DNA from: Bacteroidota bacterium | GTDB lineage: Bacteria > Bacteroidota > Bacteroidia > Chitinophagales > Chitinophagaceae | Assembly (NCBI GenBank): GCA_023423285.1 | Contig: JAFAFV010000089.1 | Span: 1-19,283, forward strand | Direction of reading: 5' to 3' | DNA: 19,283 nt | Shown here: positions 14,580-19,283 of the stretch, in pieces | Numbering within the stretch: position 1 is the first letter of the stretch | How the letters are laid out: each line of letters opens with the position of its first letter | Translations under genes and position numbers: made by a program | The notes under the pieces: model-generated | Database searches by the model: none | What the model was told of the DNA's origin: nothing | Seen by the model: the letters and a program-made list of their open reading frames with translations, nothing else

Positions 14580-16565
14580 TTAAAATCTCACGCCGGCATA
14601 CAGGTAACCATAGCTGTTTTGCCTGCCGTTATAATAATATCTTATGCCAAGGTGTGGCCCCCATTTTACAAGGCCCAACTGCAAGTCGAGGAATGGGCGT
14701 GCCCTGATGTTTGAAAAAGATTTTATGGTTTGTCTGTCCACTTCATCATAAGCAAATAAAACACCCGTAGCGGCCGGCAAGCTGTAGGTTTTTTGCGTTT
14801 CATAATAACCGCCAATATCTGCCGAAACAATCGCGCCTGCACCAACCGAAACATATTTGTTGATGTTGTACCGCAATTGCGCGGGAATTAGTCGTACCTG
14901 ACTAATGCTGTTGGTTGCGGTTGAGTCAAAACTTTTATACTGAAACTCCCGTTTCAGTGAATCTATAAAAACTACTCCCGGCCTTTCTATATTGTTAACC
15001 TGAGCCGTTGTAGTTGCCAATCCCTGCTTATAATACAACTCAAACTGGAGGTAGGGCAGGTGCGGTGCAATTGGGGCTATCCCCACACCGGCAACTATGC
15101 CATCGCTAACCCTTCCGCTTCCGAAAGCTTTTTCATATCCGGCCATTACCACCGGCGAAAGCCCTTTATGAAAACGCCCGGTGGCATAATTGGTAATAAT
15201 GGGTTCATTCTTGTCAAAATAAATAGCAGTACGGGCCTTAAAGGGTTTGTTCTCCAGTCGCTTTTTTGTAACAATCCCAAATTCCATAAAGCCCGTAGTG
15301 GTGTCTTTGTCTTCAACGCCGCGCGGCTGCGTGCCAGGCAGGTAAATACCGTTGAACGTAAACACTGCTCCCTTTTCATTTTTCTCAATTTCCCAGCAGC
15401 CGCGTTTATCACTTACACTGTCGCATGGCGGGCAGTAAGGGTACATATCCTTTACAGCGATGCTTTGCGGATCGAGCTCGGGCGGCAAACTTATATCTAA
15501 AGCCACGCGCCTTGCAGGGCCTTTGCCCGTGTTTTGAAAGCGTACCTTGTAAGTAAGCGGCTGATGTTTTTTAATGAAGCGATAGAACAGTGGTCCGCCT
15601 TTGAGGTTCATTTTATTGGGATCGTGAGAATTGACCACCGGTATGTTAAGGCGGTGCATTACAGGATTACCTTTCTTAGGAACATACACCCCCGTAACCG
15701 TCAGCGTGGCATTGGTGTCTTTAATCATTTCAGGCGTTACAAACAGTTCGGTAAAAGAAAACTGGGTACTGTTGGGCTGCGTCTCGCCCAGGTCTATTTC
15801 AAACATATTTTTATATACTGAAAACGTTTTGGCCAGCAGCGACTGTGCTTCTGCATTGTAATTGCCCACCAGTTGTTTAGCATGGGATGCAGGGCTGCCA
15901 CTTTCAGTAACCGTAAGCATGGTTTGTGGTCCAATCCTTGCCATCATACGATTGCTTACCAGCGAATCGTTGTTATAAAACCTGAAGGCTGCCGTGTCAA
16001 AGCAGGTTTGATCATACAATTTTTCATTTAATAATAAGTATAGTTTACCGCCATTGGCCAGCGCATCAGTATTCTTCCAGCCGGCAATCAGCACCATGGT
16101 ATCGTTGGGTTTCGCCATGCAATTGTACTTCAGTTCAAAAATGCCGTTGGCCTTAAAAAAATCACGTTCGGCTGGCGATTCAGATGCGATATTTGAAGGC
16201 GGTGTTTCCACCTTTACTTTTATCTTTCTTTTTTGTGGCTTTTTGCCATCATCATAATTGTTTACGGCGTATAAGTGCACGTCAAATGCTGATAACTTGC
16301 TGTAATCGTGCACCGGTTTCTCCTGAGTGCTGAAATGGCCATCGCCAAAATCCCAGAGGTATGTGTAAAAAGGTTCGGGAGCGCCCGGAATTTGTTTAAG
16401 CGGCGGCAAGGGTGCAGAAAAAGCCACCCTGTTGGCCTCCTGTTTTATAACAATTGCAGTATCTGTCATCATCGTTGTATCCTGCGCTGTGGCTGATAAC
16501 GAGCTGTATAAACATAGCATTATAGTAAATGGCAATGTTGATTTCACAAGAGATGTTTTAAACAT
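14580..16565 (-). CDS. Secreted PKD-domain protein with C-terminal beta-barrel
   Basis: A 661-residue exported protein. It has a signal peptide (cleavage near ATAQ, 25-28), then a PKD domain (about 66-118) with its hallmark YLWDFGDGHFSTQEKP. A beta-rich region of unknown type (about 135-310) follows. Next is a DUF11-like segment (about 336-450) with LTYKVRFQNTGKGPARRVALD, holding three cysteines, C378, C381 (CPPC) and C390. The last about 165 residues alternate aromatic and small residues in strands (YLQFELYYKQG, VSVGAGAIVSADIGGYYE, LDLQLGLVKWGPHLGIRYYY) and end in YLYAGVRF. This suggests an outer-membrane barrel with an exposed or periplasmic adhesion-like N-terminal part. It is the first gene of the minus-strand run with the TPR-CHAT protease and shares an intergenic region of about 140-165 bases with the divergent sigma factor. 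Role inferred as an envelope sensor or partner of the protease. Confidence 0.88.
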   Translation of the reverse strand: MFKTSLVKSTLPFTIMLCLYSSLSATAQDTTMMTDTAIVIKQEANRVAFSAPLPPLKQIPGAPEPFYTYLWDFGDGHFSTQEKPVHDYSKLSAFDVHLYAVNNYDDGKKPQKRKIKVKVETPPSNIASESPAERDFFKANGIFELKYNCMAKPNDTMVLIAGWKNTDALANGGKLYLLLNEKLYDQTCFDTAAFRFYNNDSLVSNRMMARIGPQTMLTVTESGSPASHAKQLVGNYNAEAQSLLAKTFSVYKNMFEIDLGETQPNSTQFSFTELFVTPEMIKDTNATLTVTGVYVPKKGNPVMHRLNIPVVNSHDPNKMNLKGGPLFYRFIKKHQPLTYKVRFQNTGKGPARRVALDISLPPELDPQSIAVKDMYPYCPPCDSVSDKRGCWEIEKNEKGAVFTFNGIYLPGTQPRGVEDKDTTTGFMEFGIVTKKRLENKPFKARTAIYFDKNEPIITNYATGRFHKGLSPVVMAGYEKAFGSGRVSDGIVAGVGIAPIAPHLPYLQFELYYKQGLATTTAQVNNIERPGVVFIDSLKREFQYKSFDSTATNSISQVRLIPAQLRYNINKYVSVGAGAIVSADIGGYYETQKTYSLPAATGVLFAYDEVDRQTIKSFSNIRARPFLDLQLGLVKWGPHLGIRYYYNGRQNSYGYLYAGVRF

Positions 16566-16596
16566 ATAAGCAGCAGGGCTATTTTGTTACCCCTTA

Positions 16597-16604
16597 TAAA
16601 GATA
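16597..16604 (-). promoter_or_regulatory. Possible -7 element for the PKD-CHAT run
   Basis: The minus strand reads TATCTTTA, one mismatch (last base) from TAnnTTTG, giving a leader of about 28 bases before the ATG at 16565. Confidence 0.35.
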
Positions 16605-16620
16605 AAATATTCATCCTTCT

Positions 16621-16689
16621 GTTTACAATTTTACGATTTACAATTTACTATTTGTTACTTCATTATTCACTATTAATTATTCATTATTA
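16621..16689. repeat. AT-rich degenerate 14-bp tandem repeat between divergent genes
   Basis: Five successive units of 13-14 bases can be read: GTTTACAATTTTAC, GATTTACAATTTAC, TATTTGTTACTTC, ATTATTCACTATTA and ATTATTCATTATTA, with a partial sixth running into the sigma promoter. The first two differ at two positions from each other, as do the last two at one. The tract fills most of the space between the PKD gene and the sigma-factor promoter. Confidence 0.6.
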
Positions 16690-16700
16690 ATTATCATCCG

Positions 16701-16708
16701 TAATTTTG
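16701..16708 (+). promoter_or_regulatory. -7 promoter element for the sigma factor operon
   Basis: TAATTTTG matches TAnnTTTG exactly. Its last three bases are the most upstream possible start codon of the sigma gene (TTG 16706). Transcription would begin near 16712, so translation must start downstream, most likely at TTG 16730. No TTTG is visible at the -33 position, which lies in the AT-rich repeat. Confidence 0.55.
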
Positions 16709-16729
16709 AGAATACAACAAACCATCACA

Positions 16730-17287
16730 TTGCACAACGACCACCGTTATATTGAAGCGTTGAGAACCAATGACACACGCCAGATAAGCGAAATATACAG
16801 GCTCTACGCGCCGGGGATAAAAGTTTATCTTAACTCGAGAGGCGCAGATGATGAAGAAGCCGGCGATATTTTTCAGGAAGCGCTGATTGATATTTATAAA
16901 CTCGCGTTTGATGAAAACTTTGTACTTACCTGCCCTTTTGAAGCATTCTTATTGCTTGTGTGTAAAAGAAAATGGCTGAATACCATTAAAAAAAATCAAA
17001 CGCGTGGGGTAACAAAAAGCATTGACGATGGATATACCCATATAGCCGATGAAGCTTACAGGCATGCAGCCGCACATGCCGACCAGCTTGAAAAGGAATC
17101 CCTGGTAATGGCCCTGTTGAATCAGATCAGCGAACGGTGCCGCGAGATCATACTGGCATCGTACACGCATCAATCGCAGGAGCAACTGGCCGACCAGCTT
17201 GGGGTGAGCTACGCCTACCTGCGTAAGAAAAAATCGGTTTGTATGGCGGAATTGATAGAACTGGTTAAAAAGCACAAACCATCATGA
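16730..17287 (+). CDS. ECF-type sigma-70 family RNA polymerase sigma factor
   Basis: A small alternative sigma factor of the extracytoplasmic-function type. Using TTG 16730 the protein has 185 residues and begins MHNDHRYIEALRTND. The frame is also open from TTG 16706 (193 residues), but that codon overlaps a perfect promoter box. Region 2, which binds core polymerase and the -10 DNA, covers about 15-92 with DIFQEALIDIYK (46-57) and TCPFEAFLLLVCKRKWLN (67-84). Region 4 (about 125-182) has the helix-turn-helix SQEQLADQLGVSYAYLRKKK. No extra sensory domain is present. The stop overlaps the start of the next gene (ATGA), showing translational coupling to a putative anti-sigma. It is divergent from the PKD/TPR-CHAT genes. 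Confidence is high for the family and moderate for the start. Confidence 0.92.
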   Translation: MHNDHRYIEALRTNDTRQISEIYRLYAPGIKVYLNSRGADDEEAGDIFQEALIDIYKLAFDENFVLTCPFEAFLLLVCKRKWLNTIKKNQTRGVTKSIDDGYTHIADEAYRHAAAHADQLEKESLVMALLNQISERCREIILASYTHQSQEQLADQLGVSYAYLRKKKSVCMAELIELVKKHKPS

Positions 17288-18012
17288 ACAATTTTGAACA
17301 AATAGAATCCTATTTATCCGGTGCCATGAACGCCGCTGAAAAAGCGGCATTTGAAACGTTGCTGACCAAAAACGCCGCACTAAAAAAAGAGTATGACCTG
17401 TGGGTGGAAACCGGGGCCATTATTTCCCGGCACGAAAAAGCACGCGCTGGCGTGCATGAGCTGCACAATACCCTCACACCACTGACCAAAGAATATTTCA
17501 CCAGCCAGCAAAAAAATAAAGGGAATGTTATCCCTATAAAAAAATATTTGTATGCAGCTATGGCTGTTGCCGCCGCGCTGTTGCTCTTCTTTTTAATACC
17601 CGCGGGCAACAATTTTGAAAATTATGAAGTAACGCCTATGCCGGGGGCAGTGGTACGGGGAACAGAAGACCCTGCCAAAACCGGCGCCCGATTGTTTAAT
17701 GACGGCCAATACGCCGAAGCGCTGCCTTATTTGCAGCAACAGGTAACCGCGCGCCCTGATGATGCTACCGGTAATTTTTATTATGCAGTAGCGCTAATAA
17801 AAACAGGAAACCATACACAGGCATTGCCCATTTTTGAAAAGCTCACTCAGGGCAACTCCGCTTACAAAGAAGACAGCTATTTTTTTGCCGCACTGAGTGC
17901 TTATAAAAACAATCAAAAAGATGTGGCTGCCAACTTTGCCTCTGCGGTTCCTCCAAGCAACCGGTATTATAAAAATGCAAAGCAATTGTTGAAAAAGTTG
18001 CCATCCCGATAG
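17284..18012 (+). CDS. Single-pass membrane protein with anti-sigma-like N-terminus and TPR domain
   Basis: A 242-residue protein coupled to the sigma factor by a 4-bp overlap. The N-terminal part (about 1-60, FEQIESYLSGAMNAAEKAAFETLL then helices) resembles the cytoplasmic sigma-binding helices of Bacteroidota anti-sigma factors, but has no zinc-ligand Cys residues. One membrane helix follows (about 88-106, YLYAAMAVAAALLLFFLIP) after a basic KK, which places the C-terminus outside the cytoplasm. A short linker with Pro, Gly and acidic residues (107-132) leads to TPR-like repeats: GARLFNDGQYAEALPYLQQQ (134-153), then a second with FYYAVALIKTGNHTQALPIFEKL and a third to about 222. I infer that it holds the sigma factor at the membrane and senses an envelope partner through the TPRs. 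The TPR-CHAT protease encoded nearby is a candidate. It could also be a plain TPR protein with no anti-sigma role. Confidence 0.85.
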   Translation: MNNFEQIESYLSGAMNAAEKAAFETLLTKNAALKKEYDLWVETGAIISRHEKARAGVHELHNTLTPLTKEYFTSQQKNKGNVIPIKKYLYAAMAVAAALLLFFLIPAGNNFENYEVTPMPGAVVRGTEDPAKTGARLFNDGQYAEALPYLQQQVTARPDDATGNFYYAVALIKTGNHTQALPIFEKLTQGNSAYKEDSYFFAALSAYKNNQKDVAANFASAVPPSNRYYKNAKQLLKKLPSR

Positions 18013-18035
18013 CTACCGTTACTTAATGAGGCGCT

Positions 18036-18043
18036 TATCTTTG
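18036..18043 (+). promoter_or_regulatory. -7 promoter element for tsaE, leaderless spacing
   Basis: TATCTTTG matches TAnnTTTG exactly and ends only 4 bases before the ATG at 18048. With the usual distance from the -7 box to the start site, the RNA would begin at or within a base or two of the ATG. Confidence 0.65.
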
Positions 18044-18047
18044 CCAC

Positions 18048-18473
18048 ATGCAAAAAATTTACTCTGAAGATGAAATAAAAGAGGTAGCTGCCTGGCTGTG
18101 GCATAAGATGCCGCCTTATAAAGTGGTGGCGCTGCACGGGCAAATGGGCACCGGCAAAACCACACTCGTACATGCGCTTTGCGATCATCTGAATGTGCAG
18201 GACGCCGTGGGCAGCCCCACGTTTTCCATCATTAATGAATATGCTTTTGAAACAGAAGGAAAACAGGAAACCATTTACCACATTGACCTTTACCGGTTAA
18301 AAGATGAAGAAGAAGCGGTGCGTACGGGTGTGGAAGACACACTGTATAGCGGCGCTTATTGTTTTGTGGAATGGCCTGAAATTGCCCCGGAAATTTTTCC
18401 CGAAGAAACCCTCCATGTTTTTATTACACTTACAGAGGGTGGAAAACGCCACATTAAAATAGACCGGAAATAG
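18048..18473 (+). CDS. tsaE: tRNA t6A biosynthesis ATPase TsaE
   Basis: TsaE is the small P-loop ATPase that acts with TsaB and TsaD to make threonylcarbamoyladenosine (t6A37) in tRNAs reading ANN codons. The 141-residue length is typical. Motifs seen are Walker A GQMGTGKTT (31-39), SPTFSIINEY (56-65), HIDLYRL (78-84) and FVEWPE (106-111, the family's Walker B-like region). It lies 35 bases after the TPR membrane-protein gene, but a perfect -7 box immediately before its ATG indicates its own promoter. Alanine dehydrogenase follows after 23 bases. The leader predicted by the promoter box is essentially zero. Confidence 0.96.
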   Translation: MQKIYSEDEIKEVAAWLWHKMPPYKVVALHGQMGTGKTTLVHALCDHLNVQDAVGSPTFSIINEYAFETEGKQETIYHIDLYRLKDEEEAVRTGVEDTLYSGAYCFVEWPEIAPEIFPEETLHVFITLTEGGKRHIKIDRK

Positions 18474-18474
18474 T

Positions 18475-18482
18475 TAATTTTG
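18475..18482 (+). promoter_or_regulatory. -7 promoter element for alanine dehydrogenase
   Basis: TAATTTTG matches TAnnTTTG exactly, starting one base after the tsaE stop codon and ending 14 bases before the ATG at 18497. The gene may therefore be transcribed both from here (leader about 11 bases) and by read-through from tsaE. Confidence 0.55.
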
Positions 18483-18496
18483 GTAACAATGTGGCT

Positions 18497-19283
18497 ATGA
18501 GTAAGAACAAACCTGTAGTAAGCGCTTCCATTAGTTATGAAACGCTGGAAGAAACGCTTGATGTAAAAGTAAAGCGGGATGGAATGATGATTGGCATTCC
18601 TAAAGAAATTGCCTTTCAGGAAAACCGTGTAGCACTCACGCCGGATGCTGTAGCCGTGCTGATCAATAACGGGCACAGCGTGATGGTGGAACACAACGCC
18701 GGCGACGCGGCACATTACCGCGATAAAGAATACAGCGATGTGGGCGCAAAGATCGTTAACAGCCGTGAGGAAGTGTTTAAAGCGCCCATTATGGTAAAAA
18801 GCGCCCCGGTTATTGAAGAAGATCTGCCCCTGTTGCAAATGAACCAGGTGATCATTTCGCCGCTGCACCTTTCTATATTGGAGCACCATGTGCTGTGCGC
18901 CATGATGAAGAAAAGAATTACCGCGCTGTCTTTTGAAAACCTGCAGGACGATACCGGTGCGTACCCAATTGTACGCAGCATGAGTGAAATTGCCGGCAGC
19001 GCCATCATGCTTATTGCCGCCCAATACCTGGGCTCAGCCAATCATGGCAAAGGCGTACTGTTAGGGGGCATTACGGGCATTGCCCCGGCTAAAGTGTTAA
19101 TACTTGGAGCGGGCATTGTGGGGGAATACACGGCCAGGGCCGCGCTTGCCCTTGGCGCTTCGGTAAAAGTTTTTGACAATAATGTAAGCCGCCTCATGCG
19201 GCTGCAAAATACCATTGGCCAAAGGTTGTGGACATCTGTAATAGAACCCAAACTGCTGGCCAAGCAACTGCGTACCTGCGAAG
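18497..19283 (+). CDS. ald: Alanine dehydrogenase (3' end outside the window)
   Basis: NAD-dependent alanine dehydrogenase, which interconverts L-alanine with pyruvate and ammonia; 262 codons are visible and the frame is open at the edge. After an N-terminal extension of about 28 residues, the alanine dehydrogenase/transhydrogenase N-domain begins with MMIGIPKEIAFQENRVALTP (30-49). By comparison with the known enzymes, K101 in MVKSAP and H124 in SPLHLS match the substrate-binding Lys and catalytic His. MSEIAG (162-167) and GVLLGGITGIAPAKVLILGAG lead into the Rossmann NAD site GAGIVG (204-209). The start is ATG 18497; an earlier ATG at 18489 meets a stop after three codons. The N-domain sequence fits alanine dehydrogenase better than the transhydrogenase alpha subunit, though the C-terminal half is not visible. 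Confidence 0.93.
   Translation, partial: MSKNKPVVSASISYETLEETLDVKVKRDGMMIGIPKEIAFQENRVALTPDAVAVLINNGHSVMVEHNAGDAAHYRDKEYSDVGAKIVNSREEVFKAPIMVKSAPVIEEDLPLLQMNQVIISPLHLSILEHHVLCAMMKKRITALSFENLQDDTGAYPIVRSMSEIAGSAIMLIAAQYLGSANHGKGVLLGGITGIAPAKVLILGAGIVGEYTARAALALGASVKVFDNNVSRLMRLQNTIGQRLWTSVIEPKLLAKQLRTCE

Noticed and set aside
11916..18012. Type III-E CRISPR (Craspase) locus
   Set aside because: There is no Cas7-11/gRAMP, no Csx30 or Csx31, no Cas1 and no repeat-spacer array. Only the TPR-CHAT and sigma-factor themes are shared.
18489..18499. ATG 18489 as the start of ald or of a leader peptide
   Set aside because: It meets a stop after three codons (ATG TGG CTA TGA), too short for a meaningful product.
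18356..19041. Long minus-strand frames opposite ald
   Set aside because: The plus strand encodes an unmistakable alanine dehydrogenase here, and the antisense frames show only composition effects.

Overview
The window looks like a chromosomal segment of a Bacteroidota bacterium, most likely Chitinophagaceae or a close relative. The evidence is a set of promoters of the Bacteroidota -7 type (TAnnTTTG) placed a few bases before start codons, many Sec-exported proteins ending in outer-membrane beta-strands with a terminal Phe, an FtsH with the Bacteroidota domain layout, and an ECF sigma factor with a membrane TPR partner. The taxon is my inference from gene content. No tRNA, rRNA, CRISPR array, insertion sequence or phage gene was seen.

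Layout. Positions 1-100 hold the 5' end of an unidentified minus-strand gene. Positions 292-3563 (minus) are a housekeeping run, rsfS - ftsH - LUD-domain protein, closed by a hairpin terminator at 232-266. birA diverges from it at 3691. Positions 4489-7553 hold four exported proteins that I read as outer-membrane barrels or surface proteins; by eye this block is more AT-rich than its flanks. Upstream of two of them (minus strand) lie a TetR regulator (7639-8292) and a CopA-type copper P1B-ATPase (8327-10474). A perfect 17-bp palindrome lies between tetR and the barrel pair, over the expected -33 region of their promoter, and is a good operator candidate.

Positions 10667-18012 are the most interesting part. 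On the minus strand are a secreted PKD/beta-barrel protein, a secreted and C-terminally anchored TPR-CHAT protease with an apparently intact His/Cys dyad, and a lipoprotein, ending at a strong terminator (10590-10616). Divergently, on the plus strand, an ECF-type sigma factor overlaps by 4 bp a single-pass membrane protein with an anti-sigma-like N-terminus and an outward-facing TPR domain. I propose a cell-envelope signalling module in which the TPR-CHAT protease, the PKD barrel and the TPR anti-sigma control the sigma factor. The parts resemble those of the type III-E CRISPR 'Craspase' pathway (TPR-CHAT protease, cleaved adaptor, sigma factor), but without any CRISPR component and outside the cytoplasm. 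The link between the two halves is inferred from neighbourhood and topology only.

The window ends with housekeeping genes on the plus strand: tsaE (t6A tRNA modification; apparently a leaderless transcript) and the 5' two-thirds of alanine dehydrogenase, which runs off the edge. Several start codons are TTG. For the sigma factor, a perfect promoter box overlaps the most upstream possible start, so I chose a start further downstream.
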